From the NCBI GenBank assembly GCA_016302405.1, contig JAEDNR010000015.1, positions 1 through 29,189 on the forward strand: a stretch of 29,189 nucleotides of DNA, written 5' to 3'. Each line of letters starts with the position of its first letter. The first letter of the stretch is position 1. This document shows, piece by piece, positions 16,371 to 23,438 of this stretch. A model generated the notes under the pieces. It ran no database searches. It was given only the letters and a program-made list of their open reading frames with translations, and was not told the origin of the DNA. Source of the DNA: Oscillospiraceae bacterium. Lineage in GTDB: Bacteria; Bacillota; Clostridia; Oscillospirales; Oscillospiraceae. The position numbers and the translations under genes were made by a program.

Positions 16371-17888
16371 ATGGTTTGCAGCGTCCGCACCCTGGGCATC
16401 ACCGGTATCCGCGGAAACGGTGTGATGGCGGAGTGTTTCATTTCCAACGGCCTTCCGGGCTTTGATATTGTCGGCCTGCCGGACGCGGCGGTGAAGGAGG
16501 CAAGGGAGCGGGTCCGGGCGGCGGTGAAGAGCAGCGGGCTCCGGTTTCCCGTGAGCCGGATCACCGTAAACCTGGCCCCTGCCAGCCAGAAAAAAGCGGG
16601 CACCCACTACGATCTGCCCATTCTTTTGAGCATTCTTGCCGCCTCTGGGGAGGTAAAGAAGCCGGAGCCCGGCGACGCCTTTTTGGGGGAAGTGAGCCTG
16701 GACGGTAAGCTTCGCAGCGTTTCCGGTGTGCTTCCCATGGCCCTTGCCGCCAAACAGGAGGGAGTGCGCAGGCTTTACGTTCCGGCACAGAATGCCGCCG
16801 AGGCGACCCTGGCCCGGGGCCCGGTCATTATCCCCGTGCATACGGTGGAGGAGCTGGTCCGGGGGCTGAACGGGGAAATTGAACTCTCACCGGAGCCTGT
16901 CTGGGTCCCGGCGGAAAGCGGAGACGTAGGACCTGACTTCAAGGATGTGCTGGGGCAGGAAAATGTGAAGCGGGCTTTGGAGGTTGCCGCGGCGGGAAGC
17001 CACAATATTCTTCTCATTGGCCCTCCCGGCTCCGGAAAGAGCATGCTCAGCAAGCGCCTGCCTTCCATATTACCGGATATGACCTGGGAGGAATCCCTGG
17101 AGGTCAGCCAGATCTACTCTGTGATGGGCCTTCTCACGGCGAAGCACCCCCTTGTGACCCGTCGGCCCTTCCGTGGGCCCCACCATACTGTGTCCAATGC
17201 CGGACTGGTGGGCGGCGGCAGCAATCCCAAGCCGGGAGAAATCTCCATGGCCCACAAGGGCGTGCTGTTTTTGGATGAGCTGCCGGAATTCCGGAAGGAT
17301 GCCCTGGACCTGATGCGCCAGCCTCTGGAGGACGGTATCGTGACCATTTCCCGGGCCAGCGGCTCGGTGACCTATCCGGCGGAATTTATGATGGTCTGCG
17401 CCATGAACCCCTGTAAATGCGGCTGGTACGGAGACCCCAGCGGACGGTGCCGGTGCAGCGAACAGTCGGTGGAAAACTACCAGAGCCGGATCTCCGGCCC
17501 CATGCTGGACCGGATCGATATTATGGTGGAGGTCAGCGCCGTCCACTTTGAGGAGCTTCGTGTCCGGGCGGAGGCGGAGCCGTCGGCAAAAATTAAAGAG
17601 CGGGTAAACGCCGCCCGGCAGATTCAGAACAGCCGGTATAGCGTAAAAAGCGGTATGTGCAACGCCCGGATGGGACCGGAGGAGCTGCGCGCTTTCTGCG
17701 CGTTGTCCGACGAATGCGCGGAGCTCATGCGCCAGGCCTTTGATGCCATGGGGCTTACTGCCAGAAGCTATGACCGGATCTTAAAGGTCGCCCGAACCAT
17801 TGCGGATCTGGACGGCAGCCGGGACATCCAGCCCATGCACCTGGCGGAGGCCATCCAGTATCGGGCGGTGAAGCTGGGGAACCGGTAA
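16371..17888 (+). CDS. comM: YifB/ComM family Mg-chelatase-like AAA+ ATPase
   Basis: A 505-residue protein, the usual length for this family. I take the ATG at 16371 (GGGAGAG about 6 bases upstream) rather than an upstream frame to 16290, because family members begin with the MxxxVxTLGITGI-type strand. It has an N-terminal Lon-protease-like fold (GFDIVGLPDAAVKEARERVR; NLAPASQKKAGTHYDLPI), Walker A IGPPGSGKS near residue 216, Walker B VLFLDELPEF near 297, the MVCAMNPCKCGWYGD zinc-like segment, and the C-terminal Mg_chelatase_C domain (TARSYDRILKVARTIADLDG). In Haemophilus and Acinetobacter ComM is a hexameric helicase that promotes branch migration during natural transformation; the same role here is by homology. 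Confidence 0.93.
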   Translation: MVCSVRTLGITGIRGNGVMAECFISNGLPGFDIVGLPDAAVKEARERVRAAVKSSGLRFPVSRITVNLAPASQKKAGTHYDLPILLSILAASGEVKKPEPGDAFLGEVSLDGKLRSVSGVLPMALAAKQEGVRRLYVPAQNAAEATLARGPVIIPVHTVEELVRGLNGEIELSPEPVWVPAESGDVGPDFKDVLGQENVKRALEVAAAGSHNILLIGPPGSGKSMLSKRLPSILPDMTWEESLEVSQIYSVMGLLTAKHPLVTRRPFRGPHHTVSNAGLVGGGSNPKPGEISMAHKGVLFLDELPEFRKDALDLMRQPLEDGIVTISRASGSVTYPAEFMMVCAMNPCKCGWYGDPSGRCRCSEQSVENYQSRISGPMLDRIDIMVEVSAVHFEELRVRAEAEPSAKIKERVNAARQIQNSRYSVKSGMCNARMGPEELRAFCALSDECAELMRQAFDAMGLTARSYDRILKVARTIADLDGSRDIQPMHLAEAIQYRAVKLGNR

Positions 17889-17901
17889 AAGGGGTGTTTG
17901 C

Positions 17902-18237
17902 ATGACGGTAAATGAATATCAGCGCCTGGCCATGACCACACTGAATCCGGCCCTTGACCGGAAAGAGGTGCTTATTAACAGTGTGATGGGCTTGTGCGGA
18001 GAGTCCGGGGAGGCCATCGACATTGTGAAAAAGTGGCTGGCTCAGGGACATGAACTGGACAAAGCACGTCTGGCGAAAGAACTGGGGGATGTAGCCTGGT
18101 ATCTTGCGGAGGCTGCTACGGCGCTGGATATTCCTCTGGAAGAAATTTTGCAGGGGAATCTTGAGAAACTGAAAAAACGGTATCCGGAGGGCTTTGATGC
18201 CCAGAAGTCCATGGCGCGGCTGTCCGGAGACCTGTAA
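17902..18237 (+). CDS. MazG-like nucleoside triphosphate pyrophosphohydrolase
   Basis: A 111-residue all-helical protein with the MazG metal-binding signature: GLCGESGEAIDIVKKW (E-x2-E) at about residues 32-47 and AKELGDVAWYLAEAA (E-x2-D) at 58-72. Such enzymes hydrolyse noncanonical or surplus NTPs to NMP and pyrophosphate. It is the small single-domain type, 13 bases after comM and 12 bases ahead of thiI, so it is transcribed with them. The substrate is unknown. It starts with ATG; upstream GGGGTG is a serviceable ribosome site. Confidence 0.88.
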   Translation: MTVNEYQRLAMTTLNPALDRKEVLINSVMGLCGESGEAIDIVKKWLAQGHELDKARLAKELGDVAWYLAEAATALDIPLEEILQGNLEKLKKRYPEGFDAQKSMARLSGDL

Positions 18238-18249
18238 GGAGCGGAATAA

Positions 18250-19440
18250 ATGAACGAAATTTTTTTGATGAAGCTGGGGGAGATCGTCCTCAAGGGCGGA
18301 AATAAGCACCAGTTTGAAAACCGCCTCCGGGGGAATGTCCGGCGGCGCATGAAGCCCTACGGCAATTTTGATGTGTATATCCTCCAGTCCACGGTGTATG
18401 TGGAGCCCAAGGATGACTGCGCCGACGTGGACGGAGCCTGGGAGGCCTGCAAGTCTATTTTCGGCGTGGTAAGCCTGTGCCGCTGCCGTCCCTGCGAGAA
18501 GAACGTGGATGCCATCTTCGAGGCGGTGGAAGCATACCTGGGGGAGGATCTGGATATGGCGGCCTCCTTTAAGGTGGAGTCCAAGCGCTCCGACAAGCAG
18601 TTCCCCCTGACCTCCATCCAGATTTCCCAGGAAATCGGCGGACGGATTGCCGAAGCACATCCCAATTGCCAGGTGGATGTGCACCATCCTGCTTACACAG
18701 TATATGTGGAGGTCCGGGATTTCTCGGCCTATGTCCACGGCCCGGCGGAGCCCGGTGCCGGCGGCCTGCCCACCGGCGTGGGCGGACGGGGCATGTGCCT
18801 GCTCTCCGGCGGCATTGACTCTCCGGTAGCAGCCTATATGATGGCAAAGCGGGGACTGGAGATCGAGACGGTGCATTTCTTCTCCTATCCCTATACCTCC
18901 CAGCTTGCGAAAGATAAGGTCCTGGAGCTTGCCCGGCTTGTCACCCGGTTCAGCGGCCGGATGACGGTCAACGTGGTACCCTTTACGGAAATTCAGGAGG
19001 CCATCCGGGATAACTGCCCGGAGGAATACTTCACCCTGGTTATGCGCCGGTTTATGATGGAGATCGCCCAGCGTATCGCCAAGGAGGACGGCTGCGGCTG
19101 CCTGATCACCGGCGAGAACCTGGGTCAGGTAGCGTCCCAGACTATGGAGGCCATGGCGGTGACCGGGGCCGTGGTGGATATTCCCGTTTTCATGCCCCTG
19201 GTGGGAATGGACAAGGAAGAGATCATCACCATTGCCCGGAAAATCGGTACCATGGAGACTTCCATCTTGCCCTATGAGGACTGCTGCACGGTCTTCACCC
19301 CCAAGCATCCCAAGACCAAGCCCTCCCTGGGCGGGGTACTCCACGCGGAGGAACCCCTGGACCGGGAGACGCTGATCGCCCGGGCCATTGCCGGAGTGGA
19401 AAAGATCAAGGTGGCCTACCATGACAGCGCTTTGCTCTGA
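18250..19440 (+). CDS. thiI: tRNA 4-thiouridine synthase ThiI
   Basis: A 396-residue cytosolic enzyme with three parts in order: an N-terminal ferredoxin-like domain (EIVLKGGNKHQFENRLRGNV), a THUMP domain (about 60-165, including SFKVESKRSDKQFPLTSIQI), and a PP-loop ATPase (GMCLLSGGIDSPVAAYMMAK, about 181-200, then the CLITGENLGQVASQT segment). It adenylates U8 of tRNA before thiolation and can also support thiazole synthesis. The C-terminal rhodanese domain of the E. coli enzyme is absent, which is normal in Firmicutes, where a dedicated cysteine desulfurase supplies sulfur; none is encoded in this window. AAGGAG precedes the start. Its end overlaps pncC by 20 bases. Confidence 0.95.
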   Translation: MNEIFLMKLGEIVLKGGNKHQFENRLRGNVRRRMKPYGNFDVYILQSTVYVEPKDDCADVDGAWEACKSIFGVVSLCRCRPCEKNVDAIFEAVEAYLGEDLDMAASFKVESKRSDKQFPLTSIQISQEIGGRIAEAHPNCQVDVHHPAYTVYVEVRDFSAYVHGPAEPGAGGLPTGVGGRGMCLLSGGIDSPVAAYMMAKRGLEIETVHFFSYPYTSQLAKDKVLELARLVTRFSGRMTVNVVPFTEIQEAIRDNCPEEYFTLVMRRFMMEIAQRIAKEDGCGCLITGENLGQVASQTMEAMAVTGAVVDIPVFMPLVGMDKEEIITIARKIGTMETSILPYEDCCTVFTPKHPKTKPSLGGVLHAEEPLDRETLIARAIAGVEKIKVAYHDSALL

Positions 19441-19888
19441 GCTTCTTTCCGCCCTGGCAGGGAAGACCTTGGTAACGGCGGAGAGCTGCACCGGAGGCGG
19501 CATCGGCGCGGCTCTGACCGGAGTTCCCGGCAGTTCGTCGGTGTACAAGGGCGGAATCATCAGCTATACCAACTGGGTCAAGGAACACTTCCTTCGTGTG
19601 GACAGGAAGCTTCTTGATACGGTTGGAGCTGTGTCCGCGCCTGTGGCGGAAGCTATGGCGAAAGGCGCCCGGGAGACGATGGAGGCGGACATAGCGGTCT
19701 CCGTCACCGGTCTGGCTGGACCCACAGGTGACGATTTCGGCAATCCGGTAGGTACGGTTTTTATCGGCTACAGCGACGAAGAAAAAACGTTGTCCCGGGA
19801 GTATCATTTTCCCGGCAGCCGGGAGCAGGTCCGTGCCGCCGCCGTGGAAGCGGCAGTCCGTCTGGCGCTGGAAATGCAGCAGCAGTAA
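19421..19888 (+). CDS. pncC: Nicotinamide-nucleotide amidase (CinA C-terminal domain)
   Basis: A 155-residue stand-alone CinA C-terminal domain: LVTAESCTGGGIGAALTGVPG at about residues 16-36 holds the catalytic Ser and the adjacent glycine loop; GGIISYTNWVKEHFL and VSVTGLAGPTGDDFGNPVGTV are the other conserved blocks. PncC deamidates nicotinamide mononucleotide to nicotinate mononucleotide in NAD recycling. I start it at ATG 19421, inside the thiI end (20-base overlap), because MTALCSELLSALAGKTLVTAES aligns with typical N-termini. The N-terminal COG1058 domain of full CinA is absent. It is the last gene of the operon. Confidence 0.9.
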   Translation: MTALCSELLSALAGKTLVTAESCTGGGIGAALTGVPGSSSVYKGGIISYTNWVKEHFLRVDRKLLDTVGAVSAPVAEAMAKGARETMEADIAVSVTGLAGPTGDDFGNPVGTVFIGYSDEEKTLSREYHFPGSREQVRAAAVEAAVRLALEMQQQ

Positions 19889-19900
19889 AAACAATAAAAT

Positions 19901-19932
19901 ATGCCCGGAACCGATCTCGGTTCCGGGCATTC
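19901..19932. repeat. Hairpin H1 (left copy of duplicated palindrome)
   Basis: ATGCCCGGAACCGA and TCGGTTCCGGGCAT form a perfect 14-bp stem with only two bases between (19901-19930). The 32-base segment equals 20671-20702 at all but two positions, in the same orientation. On the minus strand it is followed by ATTTTATTGTTTTT, so it can act as a terminator for that strand. Confidence 0.85.
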
Positions 19933-19949
19933 CAGTCTGTCAAAGAACC

Positions 19950-19979
19950 CCGGTTTATGTCAGGCAAAACTGGTTTTTT
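19950..19979 (+). terminator. Possible intrinsic terminator of the comM-pncC operon
   Basis: CCGGTTT (19950-19956) pairs with AAACTGG (19967-19973, one G-U) and is followed by six T. It lies about 60 bases past the pncC stop. Confidence 0.55.
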
Positions 19980-20028
19980 GTATTTTGGGAAAGGAAAACA
20001 GAAAAACGGAAGCTTACTCCTTTTATGT

Positions 20029-20259
20029 TTACTTTTTGTGTGGGTATGGTGCCTTTTGGTCAGTCAACCCAAGAAGGTAGTCAACACTGACATGATAGAA
20101 CTGCGCCAATGTAACGAGAACCTGAGGCGGGATCATGCGTTCGCCGCTCTCATAATAAGCATAGGTTCTTTGCGGAACATTGATTTGCTTGCCAAGTTCA
20201 GCTTGCGTGAGGTCAGAATCTTCTCTTAGGTTGCGAATGCGTTCATATCTTTCAGCCAT
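20029..20259 (-). CDS. XRE-family helix-turn-helix regulator
   Basis: A 76-residue Cro/CI-type DNA-binding domain: RIRNLREDSDLTQAELGKQI, then NVPQRTYAYYESGERMIPPQ, then VLVTLAQFYHVSVDYLLGLT, the five-helix layout common to short Firmicute regulators. I place the start at ATG 20259 (GGTGAT upstream); ATG 20271 or GTG 20277 are possible. No effector domain is present. It is divergent from a small unknown gene, and two identical-type inverted repeats (AGAAC-n5-GTTCT) lie between them, so it probably represses both itself and that gene. The module sits between two near-identical hairpins and is more AT-rich than its surroundings, which suggests acquisition. Confidence 0.85.
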   Translation of the reverse strand: MAERYERIRNLREDSDLTQAELGKQINVPQRTYAYYESGERMIPPQVLVTLAQFYHVSVDYLLGLTDQKAPYPHKK

Positions 20260-20285
20260 TTCAATCACCATGGACACTATATCCT

Positions 20286-20330
20286 AGAACGATTTGTTCT
20301 ATTGACTTTTAGAACACTTTGTTCTAAAAT
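20286..20330 (+). promoter_or_regulatory. Promoter with twin XRE-type operators
   Basis: Operator O1 AGAACGATTTGTTCT is at 20286-20300 and O2 AGAACACTTTGTTCT at 20311-20325. A plus-strand promoter, TTGACT (20302-20307) and TAAAAT (20325-20330) with a 17-base spacer, has O2 exactly filling its spacer and O1 just upstream. The geometry implies repression of the downstream small gene and autoregulation of the divergent regulator. Confidence 0.75.
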
Positions 20331-20373
20331 ATCTGTGGTTCCAAGAAATAACACCATAGATGGGGTGCTGGTT

Positions 20374-20667
20374 ATGGATGAATTCGGCTGTGATTACGCG
20401 TGCGGAACTGTGGGTGAAAGCATTGTAAAATACAACATCCCAGATGATTGGTGGGCTGAATTTGATGTCTGCGATTATGTCTGTCCCATTATCGTTATCC
20501 AAGTGGATAAAATCCGCAAGGCTCCTGCCATGATGGATCTGGAGCTCAGAATCATTGAGCATCCTGATGATGAATACGCAGGATGTATGGTATTGACCGA
20601 GAAGACTACCATCGTTTTCAAGGTTGATTCTATGAGCGTCTTAGTAAAGGCAATGGAGATGATGTAA
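20374..20667 (+). CDS. Small protein of unknown function, partner of the XRE regulator
   Basis: A 97-residue protein that I do not recognise. The ATG at 20374 is preferred although the ribosome site (GGGGTG) is only fair. It is rich in acidic residues and Val/Ile, with a Cys-Asp-Tyr repeat (GCDYACG, VCDYVCP), a PDDWWAEF segment and a C-terminal VFKVDSMSVLVKAMEMM strand-helix. No signal peptide or membrane segment is evident. It lies under an operator-overlapped promoter divergent from the XRE gene and is bounded downstream by the second hairpin. A regulator-controlled accessory protein, possibly a toxin, antitoxin or antirepressor, would fit the context, but no motif supports any of these. 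Confidence 0.65.
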   Translation: MDEFGCDYACGTVGESIVKYNIPDDWWAEFDVCDYVCPIIVIQVDKIRKAPAMMDLELRIIEHPDDEYAGCMVLTEKTTIVFKVDSMSVLVKAMEMM

Positions 20668-20670
20668 AAA

Positions 20671-20702
20671 ATGCCCGGAACCGATCGCGATTCCGGGCAT
20701 TC
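20671..20702 (-). terminator. Hairpin H2: terminator of the LRR-methyltransferase operon, right copy of duplicated palindrome
   Basis: ATGCCCGGAA pairs with TTCCGGGCAT (inner CCGATCGCGA extends the stem imperfectly). On the minus strand it is followed directly by TTTTTTAC, a classic intrinsic terminator, 4 bases past the methyltransferase stop. It matches 19901-19932 at 30 of 32 positions. Confidence 0.85.
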
Positions 20703-20706
20703 ACGG

Positions 20707-21459
20707 TTATTTCGGCTTGACGGCGCGGATGGCTGCGAAAGTGGGAATTCCCATATCGTGGAGCCTGCCGTATCCGTTGGTATCTTCATAGAGGTCCGTG
20801 ATCTGAAAACCTGCCGCAAGCTGTCCGCCCACCTGATCCTCCAGAGTATGGGAGAACTGGACGCCGTCATCGTTTTTCTGAAGCTGAGCCATGAGGGCAG
20901 GGTCTGTAATGGGGTCGAAAGGAAGGCTGTTCACGATCCGCTCTTCTTTTTCATCCACCAGGAAGTTGATTCCCATGTCATAGCCGCCCAGGAGGGCACC
21001 GCCGGGCTTCAAAACCCGGAAGCACTCCCGGAAGATGGGACGAACCTCCCGGACATAGCAGTTGGACACCGGATGAAAAATGAGGTCAAAGGCATTGTCA
21101 TCAAAGGGGAGGGGCTTCGTCATATCCGCCCGGATGATGCGGATGTCGTAGCCCTCCCGCTGGGAGACCATGCGCTCACTTTCCAGCTGGGCGGGGGAGT
21201 AGTCCAGCACGGTGCAGACTGCGCCGAGAGCGGCAAAAATGGGCATCTGCTGGCCGCCGCCGCTGGCAAGGCCCAAAACACGCTTGCCTTTCAGATCACC
21301 GAACCAGGCTTTGGGTACGGGCTTTGTAGGGGTGAGGACCACGTCCCAGTTTCCTGCCAGGGCATCCAGGTAGGCCTGATGGGTAATGGGAACGCCCCAT
21401 TCCCAACCGTCCCGAATCCACCGGTCGATGGTCTGGGCGTTTATTTCCGAATAATCCAT
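20707..21459 (-). CDS. Class I SAM-dependent methyltransferase
   Basis: A 250-residue cytosolic protein with a Rossmann-type methyltransferase fold: motif I VLGLASGGGQQ at residues 61-71 (SAM-binding glycine loop), motif II strand CTVLDYSPAQLESE, DMTKPLPFDDNAFDLIFHPV (motif IV region), and FRVLKPGGALLGG (post-motif). The variant loop LASGGGQQ in place of DxGxGxG is common in a clostridial subgroup of these enzymes. The substrate is unknown. AAAGGAAG precedes the ATG by 8 bases. It follows the LRR protein gene by 14 bases and shares its terminator, so it is co-transcribed; a functional link is not evident. Confidence 0.88.
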   Translation of the reverse strand: MDYSEINAQTIDRWIRDGWEWGVPITHQAYLDALAGNWDVVLTPTKPVPKAWFGDLKGKRVLGLASGGGQQMPIFAALGAVCTVLDYSPAQLESERMVSQREGYDIRIIRADMTKPLPFDDNAFDLIFHPVSNCYVREVRPIFRECFRVLKPGGALLGGYDMGINFLVDEKEERIVNSLPFDPITDPALMAQLQKNDDGVQFSHTLEDQVGGQLAAGFQITDLYEDTNGYGRLHDMGIPTFAAIRAVKPK

Positions 21460-21473
21460 AAGAAAGCTTCCTT

Positions 21474-23189
21474 TTAGGTGGGATCGTAATTGACGATGAT
21501 ATTGTGGGCCGTCAGGGCGGACACGTCGTTGATCTCATTTCCGTAGACGTTTACCTGAACCAGATTGGCACAGTCCGCCAGAGCATCCACGCTGGTAAGA
21601 GCGTTATAGTCCATGCTGACATAGGTCAGATCCGCCATGCCGGCAAGAGTGTCAATGCTGGTCAGAACATTGTGGGCACCGTTGATAATCTGCAGCTTGG
21701 CACTGGAGGGCCAGTCGGGCAGGGATTCCACCTGGTTATAGGAGAAATCAAAAATCTCCAGTTTGGTCAGACCATCCAGGGCGGACAGGTTGGAAATGGC
21801 GTTGTTGGAAATGCGCAGCTCCGTCAAATCGGTGCAGGAGCCCAGCAGGGTAATGTCCGTCAGCGCATTGTAGTCCAGAGCCAGGCTGCTCAGCGTGGTT
21901 AGCTGGGGAACGCCGGACAGGTTGGAGATCCGGTTTCCGGCTGCATTCAGGGTTTTCAGCTTGGCGCATCCGCTGATGGACTGCAGGGAGGTCAGGGAAT
22001 TGTAGGAAACATCCAGGGTCTCAAGAGCCGTCAGGGCGGAGATGGCATCCAGGGAAGTCAGGGCGTTGTGAGCCATGGAAAGCTCCGTCAGGAAGACAAG
22101 GCTGGAGATAGGCTCCAGATTCCGGACAGTGTTATTGCTGATATTCAGCACCCGCAGATTGCCGGCACCTTCCAGACCGGAAATGGTGCTTAAAGAGCAG
22201 GACGACAGGTTCAGCTCTTCCAGTGCGGGGAGGCTTGCGGCGGTTTCCAGGCAGTTAGCCGGGAAGCGGCTGCCGGAAAGATCCAGCTTCTCCAGCTTCC
22301 GCAGGGAGGAAAGACCGTCCAGATTATCCAGCTGCAGGTCTGCGGCGGTCAGGCTCACAAGATAAGGCATGAGAGCCAGGTCATCCAGGCTTGCGGCGTT
22401 GGTGGGCACGGTAAATTCCGTAACACCCCACAGGGCGTCGGTATAGAGGACCTTTCCCTCACCAATATCCAGCAGCTCCCGGACGGAGGCTTCGATGGCG
22501 GAGTCCATGAAAACCGCGGGCTCGATTACGCCGCCGACGGTATAGCCCAGTACGGTAAGGGGACTGACAAGGCCGGTGTCATCCACGCAGATGGCCTGGA
22601 TTACCGTCTCTCCCGCAGGCAGGGAGATCGGTGCGGAATAGGGAGCATCGGCAACGGAAGGGTATTCTCCATCGGTGGTACAGTACACCGTGCCGGATTG
22701 GGAAACCAGAGATACGCTTAGATACTTGCTGTAAAAGCCCGGCTCGTAGTCCGCGGTGGGGGCTGCGGGACGGAGGGTTTCGATGGATGCCCGGATGGCG
22801 GGATCCTGGATGCTTTCCAGCAGAGCCACCGCGTCCATAAGCTTGTCCTGCTCCACATAGGTCTTGCAAAGAGCGATATACAGCTCCGTGGTGGGCGTTG
22901 TATAGAGGGCCTTGGAGAGGGTCGCCTCGGCCTTGGTGTAGTTGCCGTCGGACTTGTATTGGTTGGCAAGCTCGATGGCCACGTTTTCATCCCGCCCGGA
23001 GTGCTCATAGGCCAGGTCATAGAACCAGGCGGACAGGCGGGCGTTCCCGTGCAGATCCTGATAGCGGGCCTGCGCCAGCAGCATATCCCGGGTGAAGTCC
23101 CGGTCGTAAACAAACAGGTACCACCCGATGCTGGCGATGATCAGCGCGGCCATCAGCACGGGGACCAGAATTCGGAAAAACTTTTTCAT
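21474..23189 (-). CDS. Membrane-anchored TPR / chitobiase-domain / leucine-rich-repeat protein
   Basis: A 571-residue protein. I start it at ATG 23189 (GGAG 7 bases upstream) because the protein then begins MKKFFRILVPVLMAALIIAS, an uncleaved signal-anchor with KK followed by a helix to about residue 26. Next come TPR-like helices (about 35-135: AKALYTTP, TYVEQDKLMDAVALLE), then a CHB_HEX_C_1-type beta domain (SGTVYCTTDGEYPSVADAPY, then SAPISLPAGETVIQAICVD), and from about 255 at least ten SDS22/internalin-like leucine-rich repeats of 21-23 residues (LxxLxxLxLxxNxLTxLxxL). It should be tethered at the cytoplasmic membrane with repeats outside, as a protein-binding surface. The ligand is unknown. 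Driven by a full-consensus promoter. Confidence 0.85.
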   Translation of the reverse strand: MKKFFRILVPVLMAALIIASIGWYLFVYDRDFTRDMLLAQARYQDLHGNARLSAWFYDLAYEHSGRDENVAIELANQYKSDGNYTKAEATLSKALYTTPTTELYIALCKTYVEQDKLMDAVALLESIQDPAIRASIETLRPAAPTADYEPGFYSKYLSVSLVSQSGTVYCTTDGEYPSVADAPYSAPISLPAGETVIQAICVDDTGLVSPLTVLGYTVGGVIEPAVFMDSAIEASVRELLDIGEGKVLYTDALWGVTEFTVPTNAASLDDLALMPYLVSLTAADLQLDNLDGLSSLRKLEKLDLSGSRFPANCLETAASLPALEELNLSSCSLSTISGLEGAGNLRVLNISNNTVRNLEPISSLVFLTELSMAHNALTSLDAISALTALETLDVSYNSLTSLQSISGCAKLKTLNAAGNRISNLSGVPQLTTLSSLALDYNALTDITLLGSCTDLTELRISNNAISNLSALDGLTKLEIFDFSYNQVESLPDWPSSAKLQIINGAHNVLTSIDTLAGMADLTYVSMDYNALTSVDALADCANLVQVNVYGNEINDVSALTAHNIIVNYDPT

Positions 23190-23221
23190 AAGCAGTCTCC
23201 ATTCCGGAAAAATTTCATTCA

Positions 23222-23250
23222 ATTATACTATAAAATGTGAATAATGTCAA
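23222..23250 (-). promoter_or_regulatory. Consensus promoter of the LRR-methyltransferase operon
   Basis: On the minus strand, TTGACA (23250-23245) and TATAAT (23227-23222) with a 17-base spacer exactly match the vegetative sigma consensus. The leader to the ATG is only about 25 bases. The remaining 23251-23438 is AT-rich and contains a plausible TATAGT at 23403-23408 for the divergent deacetylase gene, with no clear -35. Confidence 0.88.
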
Positions 23251-23438
23251 GCACAGCCGGAGAAAGCGGTATTTTGCCACATCCGGGAAAAATAAAAGTT
23301 GAAAAATGGCAGTATTTTGAAAAAAGCCCGGGTGCTGGCAGGCGCACAGCAAAAAAATCCTTAATTTTTTTGAAAGGCTCTTTTCTTTTTGCCCAAAATG
23401 GTGTATAGTTATGTAAACTTCAGGAAAAGAGAGAGTAT

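Noticed and set aside
20286..20325. LexA/SOS boxes
   Set aside because: GAAC and GTTC are separated by 5 bases, not the 4 of the Firmicute LexA site, and the adjacent XRE gene with paired identical operators explains them better.
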